Part shown: one piece after another, positions 41,816 through 52,489 of the stretch
Position numbering within the stretch: position 1 is the stretch's first letter
How the letters are laid out: every line of letters starts with the position of its first letter
DNA from: JAXLXE01 sp046328115
GTDB lineage: Bacteria; Chloroflexota; UBA6077; JACCZL01
NCBI GenBank assembly: GCA_046328115.1
Contig: JAXLXE010000001.1
Location: forward strand, 1,364,001-1,428,000
DNA: 64,000 nucleotides
Reading direction: 5' to 3'
Translations under genes and position numbers: made by a program
The notes under the pieces: generated by a model
Databases searched by the model: none
The model's input: the letters and a program-made list of their open reading frames with translations, nothing else
What the model was told of the DNA's origin: nothing

Positions 41816-42997
41816 GTGCCCATCTCACGACGCGACTTCGTCCTGGTCATCTCGGCTGGCCTCGCCTCCGCCTGCTCTGCCCAGCAGGGCGGCGCCGGCC
41901 AGGCCCCCAGCATCAACAAGCCCGCTGCCACCACCGCGCCGGCCGCTCCCCCGGCAGCGCCAGCCCAGCCGGCCGCCAGCCCCGCCGCGGCGGCGAGCCC
42001 TGGTGCAAGCCCGGCCGCCAGCCCCGCGGCAAGCCCGGCCGCCGCCGCGCCAGCGGCCCAGCCCAAGCCCGACGCGGCCGGAAAGATCCGCCAACTCAAC
42101 ATCGCCACGGCTACCGTGGGCGGTCTCTACTACCCCATAGGCGCGGCCATGGCCCAGGTGTTCACCAACAAGATCGCCGGCATCAACGCCACCGCCCAGG
42201 CCACCGCCGGCACCCCGCAGAACATCAACCTGCTCGAGAAGGGCGATGCCGACATCGCCATTGGCCAGGCCGGCGTGATCCGCGACGCATTGCGCGGCGA
42301 GGCGGATTTCAACGGGCGCCCCCAGAAGTGGCTCCGGGCCATCACTTACCTCTACCCCAATGTGGTCCAATTCGTGGCCCGGGCCGACTCCGGGGTTAAG
42401 CGGATGCCAGACTTCAAGGGGAAGAAGTTCGTCCCCGGCGCCGCGGGGTCCGCCAACGAGGTGAACTCCCGCGAGCTCTTCGAGATCTACGGCCTGGACT
42501 ACCGCAAGAACCCGCCGGATGTGCTCGTCAACTACGCCGATGTCAACGCGTCCGTCGACCTCATGAAGAACCGCCAGGCGGACGGTGCCCAGCTGGTAGG
42601 CGGCATACCATTGGGCGCGCTGATCGACCTGTGGACCAGCGTGGACGTGCTGATCGTGCCGATCGATGAGGCAGACAAGCTGGCGGACATCCAGAAGAAG
42701 TACCCCCAGTACTACGTCTATACCATCCAGAAGGGCACCTACAAGCAGCAGGCCGAGGACGTGAAGACGGTGGCCGTGGCCAACTTCCTCTTCACCAAGG
42801 CTGAGATGCCGGATGACGTCATCTACGAGGTCACCAAGCAGATCCACGAGAACGTGGAGACGCTCGCGCAGACCCACAGCGTGGCCCGCAACATCACGCT
42901 CCAGGCCGCCCAGGACGGTCTGACCGCGCCGCTCCACCCGGGCGCGGAGCGCTACTACAAGGAGAAGGGCCTCCAGATCAAGCCGGTCACTGCGTAG
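41816..42997 (+). CDS. TAXI-family TRAP transporter solute-binding lipoprotein
   Basis: 393 residues from GTG 41816. A short Tat-like N-terminus (ISRRDFVLVISAGLASAC) ends at a lipobox cysteine, then about 55 residues of Ala/Pro/Ser linker. The receptor domain starts QLNIATATVGGLYYPIGAAM, the TAXI signature, and continues GTPQNINLLEKGDADIAIGQ. TAXI receptors bind small organic acids, amino acids or unknown ligands outside the membrane. It pairs with the fused membrane subunit 21 bases downstream. Ligand unknown. Confidence 0.92.
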   Translation: MPISRRDFVLVISAGLASACSAQQGGAGQAPSINKPAATTAPAAPPAAPAQPAASPAAAASPGASPAASPAASPAAAAPAAQPKPDAAGKIRQLNIATATVGGLYYPIGAAMAQVFTNKIAGINATAQATAGTPQNINLLEKGDADIAIGQAGVIRDALRGEADFNGRPQKWLRAITYLYPNVVQFVARADSGVKRMPDFKGKKFVPGAAGSANEVNSRELFEIYGLDYRKNPPDVLVNYADVNASVDLMKNRQADGAQLVGGIPLGALIDLWTSVDVLIVPIDEADKLADIQKKYPQYYVYTIQKGTYKQQAEDVKTVAVANFLFTKAEMPDDVIYEVTKQIHENVETLAQTHSVARNITLQAAQDGLTAPLHPGAERYYKEKGLQIKPVTA

Positions 42998-43018
42998 GCA
43001 GCCCGGCATAGGCAAAGA

Positions 43019-45091
43019 GTGTCAACTCCAGACGAGACCACGCCTCAGGCGCCCGCTCCGGACTCGGACGGGCGCATCACCGCCCACCACGATGAAACGC
43101 CCTCAGAGGAGCTTCAGGCCCTCATGGGCGACCTGGAGGCGGAATACAACTATCGCCGGCTGGGCGGCCTGCTGGCTCGGATCGTCACCGTGGCGGCCGT
43201 GGCTCTGGCCACCTTCCACCTTTACACGGCCGGCTTCGGGCAGCTAGACAACTTCCGCCAGCGCGCCGTCCACCTGGGCGGCCTGCTGATCCTGGTGTTC
43301 CTACTGTATCCGGCGGGCAAGCGGTCGCCAAAGCGCGCACCCTCGATCATGGACTGGGTCCTCGTGGTCATGTCGATCGCCGCGTGCGGCTACATCCTGA
43401 CCTCCTACGAATCCTACGCCTTTCGCGGCGGATTGGCGCTGGAGCACGAGTACTTCTTTGGCGCCATGCTGCTGGTGGTGGTGGTGGAGGCCGCGCGGCG
43501 CACCATCGGGCTGTCTTTGCCCATCATCTCCGGCGTGTTCCTGCTGTACGCGTATCTCGGGAACTGGGTGCCCGGTTACTTTTCCGCCCGCGGCTTCAAC
43601 ATTCCCCGCATCATCGAAACGATGTACCTGTCGGACAGCGGCATCTTCGGCATCCCGCTTGGCGTATCCGCCACGTACGTCATCGTCTTCATCCTGTTCG
43701 GCGCGTTCCTGGCCCGGGTGGGACTCATCGAGTTCTTCACGGATCTGGCGCTGTCCGTGGCCGGTCACACCACCGGCGGCACCGCCAAGGTAGCCATCAT
43801 CGCCTCAGCCTTGTTCGGGATGATCAATGGCTCGGCTATCGCCAACGTCTGTACGCTGGGCTCGTTCACGATCCCGCTGATGAAGCGGACGGGGTACAAA
43901 CCCCACTTCTCTGCCGCGGTCGAGTCCACCGCCTCCATGGGCGGCCAGATCATGCCACCGGTTATGGGTGCGGCGGCGTTCATTATGGCGGAGAACCTGC
44001 GGGCGCCCTACGCGCTGATTGCCGTGTCCGCCATCATTCCGGCGGTCCTCTATTTCCTGGCCTGCGGCGTGATGGTGCACTTCGAGGCCGCCCGCACCAA
44101 CGTGGCACGCATCCCGCGCAGCCAGCTTCCCCGTCCCATGGAGGTCATCCGCCAGCGCGGCTACCTGGTCGTCCCCGCCCTGGTCATGGTCTGGCTGCTG
44201 TTCGACGGCTACTCCGCCCTCTTCGCCGGCTTCTGGGCCTGCGTAGCCGCCGTTGCCATCTCGCTGATCCACCAGATTCAGGCCGCGGCAGAACAGACGA
44301 AAAGCCACGGAATCTCGTTGGCCGGCGGCCTGCCGCGCGCCATCGCGGCCTGGCTGCAAGACATCGTGCGCGCTATGGAGGACGGCGTGCGCAACACCCT
44401 TACGGTGGGCGTGGCCACGGCCATCGTCGGGATCATCATCGGCGTCACCGCGCTCACCGGGCTCGGCCCCAAGCTAGCCGGCGGTATCGTGCAACTAGCC
44501 CAGGGCAGTCTCCTGCTCACCATGGTCTACACCATGGTCGCTTCGATCCTGCTAGGGACCGGCCTGCCCACCACGCCTACCTACATCATCACGGCCGCCA
44601 TGTGCGTGCCTGCACTGCTCCAGCTTGGGGTGTCCCCCCTGGCGGCGCACATGTTCGTCTTCTACTACGGGATCCTGTCAGACCTCACACCGCCCACGGC
44701 CATAGCGCCGTACGCCGCCAGCGCCATGGCCGGTACGGACCACACCCGCACCGAGTGGACGGCCATGAAACTGGCCCTGGCGGGCTTTCTGGTGCCGTTT
44801 GCGTTCGTCTACAACCCGGCCATGCTCATCCTGGAGCAGCCCATCGAGGAGATCGTGCGGACCGCGGTCACGGGTATCGTGGGCGTCGTCGCGCTCGGCG
44901 CGGCGCTGGAAGGGTACTTCTTGCGCGACACGGGCTGGCTGGAGCGCGGCCTGCTGCTGGTGTCCGCACTCTGCCTTATCGGAGCCGCGCTCGAGACGGA
45001 TATTCTGGGCGCCGCGATCTTCGCGGGCGTGCTAGGCTGGCAGGTGATCCGAAACCGGACCGGCCGCGCGGTGGAGGTGGCCACCCCATGA
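43019..45091 (+). CDS. TRAP transporter fused 4TM/12TM membrane subunit
   Basis: 690 residues from GTG 43019. A polar N-terminus of about 55 residues is followed by a four-helix small-subunit region (DctQ-like) and a twelve-helix DctM part in one chain, the standard partner of TAXI receptors. Conserved DctM segments include VSATYVIVFILFGAFL, FGMINGSAIANVCTLGSFTI, STASMGGQIMPPVMGAAAF and GTGLPTTPTYIITAA. Transport is driven by an ion gradient, probably sodium, not ATP. Together with the upstream receptor it is a complete importer. A hairpin lies about 60 bases after the stop. Confidence 0.93.
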   Translation: MSTPDETTPQAPAPDSDGRITAHHDETPSEELQALMGDLEAEYNYRRLGGLLARIVTVAAVALATFHLYTAGFGQLDNFRQRAVHLGGLLILVFLLYPAGKRSPKRAPSIMDWVLVVMSIAACGYILTSYESYAFRGGLALEHEYFFGAMLLVVVVEAARRTIGLSLPIISGVFLLYAYLGNWVPGYFSARGFNIPRIIETMYLSDSGIFGIPLGVSATYVIVFILFGAFLARVGLIEFFTDLALSVAGHTTGGTAKVAIIASALFGMINGSAIANVCTLGSFTIPLMKRTGYKPHFSAAVESTASMGGQIMPPVMGAAAFIMAENLRAPYALIAVSAIIPAVLYFLACGVMVHFEAARTNVARIPRSQLPRPMEVIRQRGYLVVPALVMVWLLFDGYSALFAGFWACVAAVAISLIHQIQAAAEQTKSHGISLAGGLPRAIAAWLQDIVRAMEDGVRNTLTVGVATAIVGIIIGVTALTGLGPKLAGGIVQLAQGSLLLTMVYTMVASILLGTGLPTTPTYIITAAMCVPALLQLGVSPLAAHMFVFYYGILSDLTPPTAIAPYAASAMAGTDHTRTEWTAMKLALAGFLVPFAFVYNPAMLILEQPIEEIVRTAVTGIVGVVALGAALEGYFLRDTGWLERGLLLVSALCLIGAALETDILGAAIFAGVLGWQVIRNRTGRAVEVATP

Positions 45092-45151
45092 GCTACCACC
45101 GTACGCCGCTCGATCCGGCCACCGTGCTCACCCGCGCCAGGCCAGGCTGAA

Positions 45152-45168
45152 GGGGCGCTACGCGCCCC
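45152..45168 (+). terminator. Hairpin after the TRAP operon, possible weak terminator
   Basis: GGGGCGC and GCGCCCC form a perfect 7-bp stem with a three-base loop, between the TRAP gene and argF. The following sequence is GGTCTCG without a T run, so it may only slow polymerase or mark RNA processing. Confidence 0.4.
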
Positions 45169-45212
45169 GGTCTCGTATCGATCCGATTCGCCGCATTCAG
45201 ATTGGACACGCC

Positions 45213-46142
45213 ATGAAACGCGACCTCATCAGCTCAGCCGACCTCTCCGCCGCCGAATACGCCATGCTCCTGGACTCCGCCGCCAAGCTCAAGTCGGACT
45301 ACGTCCAGGGCGTCCGCCCCACCGTGTTGGCGGGCAAGCTGCTGGCGCTACTCTTCGAGAAACCCTCGCTCCGCACGCGACTGTCGTTCGAGGCGGCCAT
45401 GCTCCAGCTTGGCGGCACCGCCCGCTTCCTGGGCCCCACCGAGGTGGCCATGGGCAAGCGCGAGTCTGTACCTGACGTGGCCCGGACGGCGGGGCTGTAT
45501 ACCGACGGCGTGGCAGCCCGAATCTTTGGCCATGAAGTGGCGGAACAGTTGGCCAAGTACTGCCCCAAGCCCGTCATCAACGCCCTGTCAGACGACGAGC
45601 ATCCCTGCCAGATCCTGGCCGACCTGCTCACGCTGCGGGAGCGGTTCGGCCGCATCGAAGGCGTCACCGTGGCGTACGTGGGAGATAGCAACAATATCAC
45701 CAACTCGCTTATCTACGCCGCGCCCAAGGTGGGCCTCAACTTGATCGTGTCCTCGCCGGCCGACTACCAGCCGCGTCCGGAAGTGCTTGCCCGCGCCACC
45801 GCCGACGCGGGCGGCCGGACTGGCTGGATCGAGACGGAGCCAGACCCCAACCGCGCCGTGGCCACCGCCGACGCCGTGTACGCGGACTCCTGGTACAGCA
45901 TGGGCCAGGAGAACGAGGCCGCCCACCGACGACAGCTCTTCAAGGACTACCAGATCAATTCCGCGCTGATGTCCCACGCCCCGAAACGAGCGTTGGTGAT
46001 GCACTGCCTGCCAGCCCACCGCGGCGACGAGATCACCGACGAGGTGATGGACGGCGAGCAATCGATCGTGTTCCACCAGGCCGAGAACCGTCTGCACGCG
46101 CAGAAGGCGGTGCTGGCCTGGCTGCTGGGCGGGCAGAACTAG
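45213..46142 (+). CDS. argF: Ornithine carbamoyltransferase
   Basis: 309 residues, the usual OTCase length. The carbamoyl phosphate loop is FEKPSLRTRLSFE with Ser52-Leu-Arg-Thr-Arg56. HPCQILADLLTL near residue 130 and MHCLPAHRGDEI near residue 265 supply the remaining carbamoyl-phosphate and ornithine contacts, including the catalytic Cys. It converts ornithine and carbamoyl phosphate to citrulline in arginine synthesis. The sequence favours OTCase over aspartate or N-acetylornithine carbamoyltransferase. It stands alone between a transporter and a two-component system; argC is 22 kb away. TTGGA upstream gives a weak ribosome site. Confidence 0.94.
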   Translation: MKRDLISSADLSAAEYAMLLDSAAKLKSDYVQGVRPTVLAGKLLALLFEKPSLRTRLSFEAAMLQLGGTARFLGPTEVAMGKRESVPDVARTAGLYTDGVAARIFGHEVAEQLAKYCPKPVINALSDDEHPCQILADLLTLRERFGRIEGVTVAYVGDSNNITNSLIYAAPKVGLNLIVSSPADYQPRPEVLARATADAGGRTGWIETEPDPNRAVATADAVYADSWYSMGQENEAAHRRQLFKDYQINSALMSHAPKRALVMHCLPAHRGDEITDEVMDGEQSIVFHQAENRLHAQKAVLAWLLGGQN

Positions 46143-46202
46143 AGAACGGAACGAACGGACGCAGACGACCCAGGGGCTGCGAGGACGGACGGGGGCGACG
46201 GG

Positions 46203-47606
<1,404 letters not shown>

Positions 47607-47618
47607 CCGCCGTCTCGA

Positions 47619-48311
47619 CTAGCTCTCGCGCAGGGCGTACCCCACGCCCCGCACCGTCTGGATCAGCCGTGGACCACCAGCCGATTCCAGCCGATCGCGT
47701 AGGTAGCTCACGTTCACGTCGATCACGTTGGAATCGCCCAGAAAGTCGGATCCCCACACACCGCGAAAGATCTGCTCGCGCGTCAACGCCTCCCCTGGCC
47801 GCCGCATGAAGAACTCCAGCAGCGCAAATGCACGCCCGGCCAGTTCGATCCGCCGGCCGCCCCGCGTCACCTGCCGCGTCTTCAGGTTCAACACCAGGTC
47901 ACCAAACTCCAGCACATCCACGGGCGGCGCCGGCGGTGCGGACGGTCGGGCTCGCCGCAATAGCGCCTGGATACGCACCATGAGCTCATCGAAAGCGAAC
48001 GGCTTCACCAGGTAATCGTCCACCCCGCTCTTGAAGCCCGCCACCTTGTCCGAGACGGCATCCCGCGCGGTAAGCATGAGGATGGGCACGGTCCCTCGCT
48101 TACGAAGCTCCCGCGCCACGGCCAGCCCGTCCAACCCCGGCATCATCACGTCCAGCACCACCACGTCCGGCGGCGTCCGCTCCGCCACGGACAGCGCCTG
48201 CCGCCCATCCGAGGCGGTATCCACCACGAAGCCCTCAAACGCCAGCCGCCGCGCCACCGAAGAGAGCACCCGAGGATCATCGTCCACCAGCAGAAGCCGT
48301 TCACCTGCCAT
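47619..48311 (-). CDS. OmpR-family response regulator, possibly leaderless mRNA
   Basis: 230 residues from ATG 48311. Receiver residues are visible in LLLVDDDP, VVLDVMMPGLDG (phospho-Asp), MLTARD and LVKPFAFDEL. The winged-helix domain includes LAGRAFALLEFFMRRPGEAL and TVRGVGYALRES. The longer open frame from 48425 is not used because receiver homology starts at the ATG. A TACACT sequence ends seven bases before the ATG and no Shine-Dalgarno is present, so the message may start at or near the AUG. Partner kinase follows by 12 bases. Confidence 0.92.
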   Translation of the reverse strand: MAGERLLLVDDDPRVLSSVARRLAFEGFVVDTASDGRQALSVAERTPPDVVVLDVMMPGLDGLAVARELRKRGTVPILMLTARDAVSDKVAGFKSGVDDYLVKPFAFDELMVRIQALLRRARPSAPPAPPVDVLEFGDLVLNLKTRQVTRGGRRIELAGRAFALLEFFMRRPGEALTREQIFRGVWGSDFLGDSNVIDVNVSYLRDRLESAGGPRLIQTVRGVGYALRES

Positions 48312-48499
48312 GTGAAGAGTGTAGGGGTCCGCCTTTCGTCCTTGCAGTTCCTCTGGTAGTTTTGGTCCGTTCGTCCGCGAGGTCCGCCACCAACACCGAT
48401 CTAATGCATTTCTCACGAACCTCATACGCCCCGCGCGGTATGCTCAAATCACGCCGGCTGCATGAGCCGACGCGATTGGCAACACCACGGAGGAGCAAG

Positions 48500-49369
48500 A
48501 TGTTCGGCACGAACGGACTCAAGACCGTCTTGCTGCTCGGCGGACTGTCTGGTCTGCTTATCCTGATCGGCGATCTGCTGGGCGGCACGAGCGGCATGGT
48601 CATGGCCTTCGCCATGGCTATCATCATGAACGCCGGCTCATACTGGTTTTCGGACCGTATAGCGCTGGCGATGGCCGGCGCGCGCGAGGTCTCCCGCGAG
48701 GAGGCGCCAGAGCTGCACGCAATCGTTGAGGATCTCTGCGCCCGCGCGGGGATACCCAAACCGCGCGTCGCCATCATCGATTCGCCCGCGCCCAACGCGT
48801 TCGCGACGGGTCGCGATCCCAATCACGCAGTGGTGGCGGCCACCACCGGGATCCTGCAACTTCTGAACTATCGGGAGCTCCAGGGCGTGCTGGGCCACGA
48901 GCTTGGACACGTGCGCAACCGCGACATCCTCATCAGTTCGATAGCCGCGACCATTGCCGGCGCCATCACCATGATCGCCCAGTGGGCGCAGTGGGGAGCG
49001 ATGTTCGGCGGGTTCGGTCGTCAGAGCGACGATGAAAGCCCCAGCGGCCTGGGCCTGGTGGGCGGGCTCATCCTGATGATCCTGGCGCCCATCGCGGCCA
49101 TGATCATCCAGATGGCCGTGTCGCGCGCCCGCGAGTACAGCGCGGACGAGAGCGGCGCCCGGCTGGTCGGAGATCCTGAGGCGCTGGCCTCAGCCCTGGA
49201 GAAGCTGGAGTACTACTCCAAGCAGGTGCCACTCCAGGTCAGCCCGGCGGCGTCGCACCTGTTCATCGTGAAGCCGTTCACAGGCTTATCGATGCAAGAG
49301 CTCTTCAGCACCCACCCACCGATCGAGCAGCGCGTGGCGCGACTGCGGCAAATGGCTCGCGGACACTGA
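48500..49369 (+). CDS. htpX: HtpX-type membrane zinc protease (peptidase M48)
   Basis: 289 residues. Two helices occupy residues 8-45, the zinc motif HELGH is at 133-137 (VLGHELGHVRNRDIL), and the third ligand is the Glu in SRAREYSADESGA. Two further helices lie between (AATIAGAITMIAQWAQW and GLILMILAPIAAMIIQ). The C-terminal FSTHPPIEQRVARL is typical of HtpX. These enzymes degrade misfolded membrane proteins. GGAGG six bases before ATG 48500 fixes the start; the open frame from 48362 is not homologous. Divergent from the two-component system, which may report envelope stress. Confidence 0.93.
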   Translation: MFGTNGLKTVLLLGGLSGLLILIGDLLGGTSGMVMAFAMAIIMNAGSYWFSDRIALAMAGAREVSREEAPELHAIVEDLCARAGIPKPRVAIIDSPAPNAFATGRDPNHAVVAATTGILQLLNYRELQGVLGHELGHVRNRDILISSIAATIAGAITMIAQWAQWGAMFGGFGRQSDDESPSGLGLVGGLILMILAPIAAMIIQMAVSRAREYSADESGARLVGDPEALASALEKLEYYSKQVPLQVSPAASHLFIVKPFTGLSMQELFSTHPPIEQRVARLRQMARGH

Positions 49370-49442
49370 TCTCGGGGCATCCGCCCCATCCGGAATAGGC
49401 TCCTACGCGCGTACCATTGATAATGCGCGGATGTGCTACGCT

Positions 49443-49466
49443 CCACCCACGCGAAGCCGTGGGTGG
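49443..49466 (+). other. 9-bp perfect hairpin in the leader of the following gene
   Basis: CCACCCACG and CGTGGGTGG pair perfectly around CGAAGC, between a possible -10 (GATAAT near 49420) and ATG 49512. No T tract follows. It could stabilise the leader or act as a regulatory element; alternatively it may help end the htpX transcript. Confidence 0.45.
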
Positions 49467-49511
49467 GCGGCAGCGCGCCGATGGTGGAGCCAGCGTGGGA
49501 GGCAGGAAGCC

Positions 49512-50411
49512 ATGAAGACGTTCAGACTGATCGCCGCGGTGGCCGTGTTGGCCGCGGCACAGCTGGTACCGATGCTGCTGGCGGGTGCGGCTCAGGCAGA
49601 AGGCGTGGATCGCGCGAGCGGCCTGGTTGAGGTCGCTCAGCAAGCTCCGCCATCCCGTGGCGGCCCCGTGGGCGCACCGCAGACCGTTAATCCCGCGCCG
49701 TCGCCGCAGCGCGGCGTGCCCGCGGCTGGTGCGGGTGGTGGTGGCGGCAGCACGGCCGTCACGGGCCCCACCACGTTCATCTTCAACGGGCAGAATTCCA
49801 ACGGGAACAGCAACAGCAATAGCAACGCGAACAGCAACGCCAACGACAACTTCTCGTCCGGCACCACCCAGATCGTTCAGACGCTGGTGATCCAGCGGGA
49901 GTTTCCCGCCGCGCAGACCCAGATCACCCAGCCCGTCGCGGCCGCGGTGCCCCCGCCGGCGCCCCAGCAGGTCCGCCAGCGGGCCCCGTTCATCCCGGGG
50001 CCCATGGTGGTCCGCGCGGCGGATGGCGGAGCGTTCGTAGGCGACAGCGGCCGGGTCATCGTCCGCGTGACGCCGGGCCTCGCCCCCGGAGACCTGACGA
50101 TCGACCACGACCCAGTCGGGGCGTCCAGCGTGCCGACGGTCCCCGGCAGCCTGCTCCAAGGCCTCAGCTTCCGCCTCAGCGCCGACACCGCGACCGGCCC
50201 GGCCAGCATCCCGCCGGGCGGCGCCCTGCTGATCGTGACCTACGGGGCGGACGACCTGGCCGGCCGGAGCCCAACGCAGCTCCAGATCGCCCAGCTCAAC
50301 GAGCAGACCAACGCCTGGCAGCCCCTGAACGCCCAGGTGAACGAATCCTCTCACGCCATCGTCGCCCCGTTCACCAACGGCGGCGTCTTCGCGGTGTACA
50401 CCCGGACGTAG
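49512..50411 (+). CDS. Secreted protein with Asn/Ser repeat, unknown function
   Basis: 299 residues from ATG 49512 with AGGAAG upstream. A clear signal peptide (KTFRLIAAVAVLAAAQLVPM, cleavage near AQA) leads to a Gly/Pro/Ala-rich part, then an Asn/Ser tract with the repeated dipeptides NS and NA (about residues 95-115). The C-terminal 130 residues look like a beta domain, with GRVIVRVTPGLAPGDLTID and a final FTNGGVFAVYTRT strand similar to secreted Ig-like or ZU5-like folds. No family assigned. It is probably cell-surface or extracellular. Confidence 0.75.
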   Translation: MKTFRLIAAVAVLAAAQLVPMLLAGAAQAEGVDRASGLVEVAQQAPPSRGGPVGAPQTVNPAPSPQRGVPAAGAGGGGGSTAVTGPTTFIFNGQNSNGNSNSNSNANSNANDNFSSGTTQIVQTLVIQREFPAAQTQITQPVAAAVPPPAPQQVRQRAPFIPGPMVVRAADGGAFVGDSGRVIVRVTPGLAPGDLTIDHDPVGASSVPTVPGSLLQGLSFRLSADTATGPASIPPGGALLIVTYGADDLAGRSPTQLQIAQLNEQTNAWQPLNAQVNESSHAIVAPFTNGGVFAVYTRT

Positions 50412-50657
50412 CGACCGCCCGCGACCCAACCCGCGCCACGACAGCACGATCGTGCCATCAGGGCGGTAACAAAACCCACCCGGTCATGCTGAACGACGCG
50501 AAGCATCGAGCCGGCGGAGCCGAGCGCCGCCCGGAACACGCTCACGTCCGCAGGAACCGTCCAGCCGTCTCGTCCGCGGCTAGACGGTCGCAGCAGGACG
50601 GGAGACGCACCCGCGGTGTTGGCCGACGGCCCGCCGCCCCGGTATCCTCCCGGACAG
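50412..50657. other. Intergenic region with one dispersed repeat copy
   Basis: No supported gene. It carries the repeat at 50483-50507. The remainder shows no promoter that I can distinguish, although the following glycosyltransferase must be transcribed from here or by read-through. Confidence 0.4.
50483..50507 (+). repeat. Dispersed extragenic repeat, copy 1
   Basis: Begins GTCATGCTGAACGA and ends CGAAGCATC. It matches copy 2 (53227-53251, opposite strand) at 22 of 25 bases. The motif has the look of widespread GTCAT(G/T)CTGA-type extragenic repeats in bacterial genomes. Confidence 0.6.
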
Positions 50658-51596
50658 ATGCTAGCCTCTCCCGACCCCGCGCTCGACGTCTCCGTAGTCG
50701 TCGTCTCCTACAACACCCGCGACATCCTGGCGCGGTGCCTGGCGTCCATTGAGCGGGCGATCGCGGCTGGGGCTGGGCGGTTGTCGGCTGAGGTGTTCGT
50801 GGTGGACAACGCCTCGGCCGACGGCAGCGCGCGGATGGTGGCGGAGCGGTTTCCCGGGTTCACGCTCATCGCCAGCGAGCGCAACGAGGGCTTTGGGCGA
50901 GCGAACAATCGGGCCTTCCGACGATCCCGCGGCCGTTACCTACTGATGCTCAATCCGGACACGGAGATCGCGCCTGACGGCATCCGCCAGCTCATTGACT
51001 TCGCGGACGCGCACCCACGGGCGGGCGCGGTTGGCGGTCGCGTTGAGTACGCGAACGGCTCGCTCCAGCACTCCGCCTTCAGGTTTCCCGATCTGGCCCA
51101 GGCATTTTTCGGCTTCTTCGACGTGATCCCCATCAACAGCCCCATCAACGGCCGCCACGCGCCAACGCAGTACAACCACCCCTTCCGCGCCCAGCACCTG
51201 CTGGGCGCCTGTCTGCTGCTTCGGCGCGAGGCCCTGCTGGACGTGGGCCTCCTGGACCCGCGGTTCTTCATGTACTTCGAGGAGACTGACCTGTGCCGGC
51301 GGCTGGCAGACGCGGGCTGGGACCTGCTCTACACGCCCGCCGCCCGGGTGATGCACCTGAGCGCGGCCAGCACGACCGCCGTGAACGAGCGCATGTCCAT
51401 CGAGTTCGGCCGCAGTCAGGCGCTGTACTACCGCAAGCACCACGGCCCCGTGAGCTACCTGCTCTTCAAGCTGATCGTCTGCGCCGGCCTGGGCTACCGC
51501 CTGGCCCGCAGCACGCGGGCGGTCCTCATCCGGAAGATCGGTCCGGCGCTATTCGCCGAGCGGTTCCTGGGCTACTGGCGGATCCTGTGGGCGTAG
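50658..51596 (+). CDS. Glycosyltransferase family 2 (rhamnosyltransferase-like), first of a pair
   Basis: 312 residues from ATG 50658. The GT-A fold starts DVSVVVVSYNTRDIL. VFVVDNASADGSARMV binds the nucleotide, NEGFGRANNRAF follows, and LMLNPDTEI holds the metal-binding DxD-type site. FMYFEETDLCRRLADAGW near residue 215 supplies the catalytic acidic residues. The family adds rhamnose or similar sugars in surface polysaccharides. No ribosome site is obvious, and the frame is open 42 bases upstream. The second glycosyltransferase starts inside its last codons. Confidence 0.88.
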   Translation: MLASPDPALDVSVVVVSYNTRDILARCLASIERAIAAGAGRLSAEVFVVDNASADGSARMVAERFPGFTLIASERNEGFGRANNRAFRRSRGRYLLMLNPDTEIAPDGIRQLIDFADAHPRAGAVGGRVEYANGSLQHSAFRFPDLAQAFFGFFDVIPINSPINGRHAPTQYNHPFRAQHLLGACLLLRREALLDVGLLDPRFFMYFEETDLCRRLADAGWDLLYTPAARVMHLSAASTTAVNERMSIEFGRSQALYYRKHHGPVSYLLFKLIVCAGLGYRLARSTRAVLIRKIGPALFAERFLGYWRILWA

Positions 51597-52489
51597 CGCC
51601 TCCACTCGATCTCTCGATCGTGATCGTCAGCTACAACGTGGCCGGCATGCTGCGCGACTGTCTGCGCTCACTGCGCCACGACCTCGAGCTCCTCAGCGCC
51701 GAGGTGTTCGTGGTCGACAACGCTTCAGCGGACGGCAGCGCGGACATGGTGGAGGCCGAGTTCCCCTGGGTCACGCTGATCCGAAATGAGGAGAACCGTG
51801 GATTTGGCGCCGCGAACAACCAGGCCCTTCGACTAGCCAGGGGCCGCTATCTCCTGATGCTCAATCCAGACACCTGGGTGCCGCCACGCGCGCTCGTGGA
51901 GATGGTGGCCTTCATGGACCGGCGGCCAGACGTGGGCGCCGCGGGACCCCGGCTGATCCGCGCGGACGGCAGCCTGGACCTGGCATGTCGGCGTACGTTC
52001 CCCTCTCCGGAAGTCGCCTTCTACCGACTGAGCGGACTGGCGCGGCTGTTCCCCCACTCGCCGCGCTTCGCCCGCTACAACCTGCTGGACACCGACCCGC
52101 GCGACTCCATGGAGGTGGACTCAGTCGTCGGCGCCTTCATGATGGTGCGCAAGTCCGTGGCGGACCGGGTGGGCCTGCTGGACGAGGCGTTCTCCATGTA
52201 CGGCGAGGACCTGGACTGGGCCTACCGCATCAAAGAGGCTGGCCACCTGGTCTGGTACCACGGCCCCGTGGTAGTGCTGCACTACAAGGGTGAGAGCAGC
52301 CGCCAGCGCAGCGACCAGGCCCTGCGCTGGTTCTACGACGCGATGCACGTGTTCTACCGGAAGCACTACGAGGCAACCCGACCGCGCGTCACGACCCTGG
52401 CCGTCCACACCGCGATAGATGGCCTCAAGCGCGCCGCGCTGCTGCGCAACCGTCTGCGCCCTCCGTCGCGACGCCGGGTGAGCGGCTAG
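51587..52489 (+). CDS. Glycosyltransferase family 2, second of a pair
   Basis: 300 residues from GTG 51587, overlapping the first enzyme's end by 10 bases. LDLSIVIVSYNVAGML, EVFVVDNASADGSADMV, LMLNPDTWVPP and FSMYGEDLDWAYRIKEAGH mirror the first protein, so the pair arose by tandem duplication and has since diverged in the C-terminal half. The two probably add successive sugars to one glycan. Its TAG stop overlaps the TAG of the convergent SGNH gene within the palindrome CTAG. The open frame further upstream is shadow sequence of gene one. Confidence 0.88.
   Translation: MGVAPPLDLSIVIVSYNVAGMLRDCLRSLRHDLELLSAEVFVVDNASADGSADMVEAEFPWVTLIRNEENRGFGAANNQALRLARGRYLLMLNPDTWVPPRALVEMVAFMDRRPDVGAAGPRLIRADGSLDLACRRTFPSPEVAFYRLSGLARLFPHSPRFARYNLLDTDPRDSMEVDSVVGAFMMVRKSVADRVGLLDEAFSMYGEDLDWAYRIKEAGHLVWYHGPVVVLHYKGESSRQRSDQALRWFYDAMHVFYRKHYEATRPRVTTLAVHTAIDGLKRAALLRNRLRPPSRRRVSG

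Noticed and set aside
45088..45150. 20-codon ORF overlapping the TRAP stop as ATGA
   Set aside because: Too short, no ribosome site or recognisable sequence, and followed at once by a hairpin. Probably non-coding.
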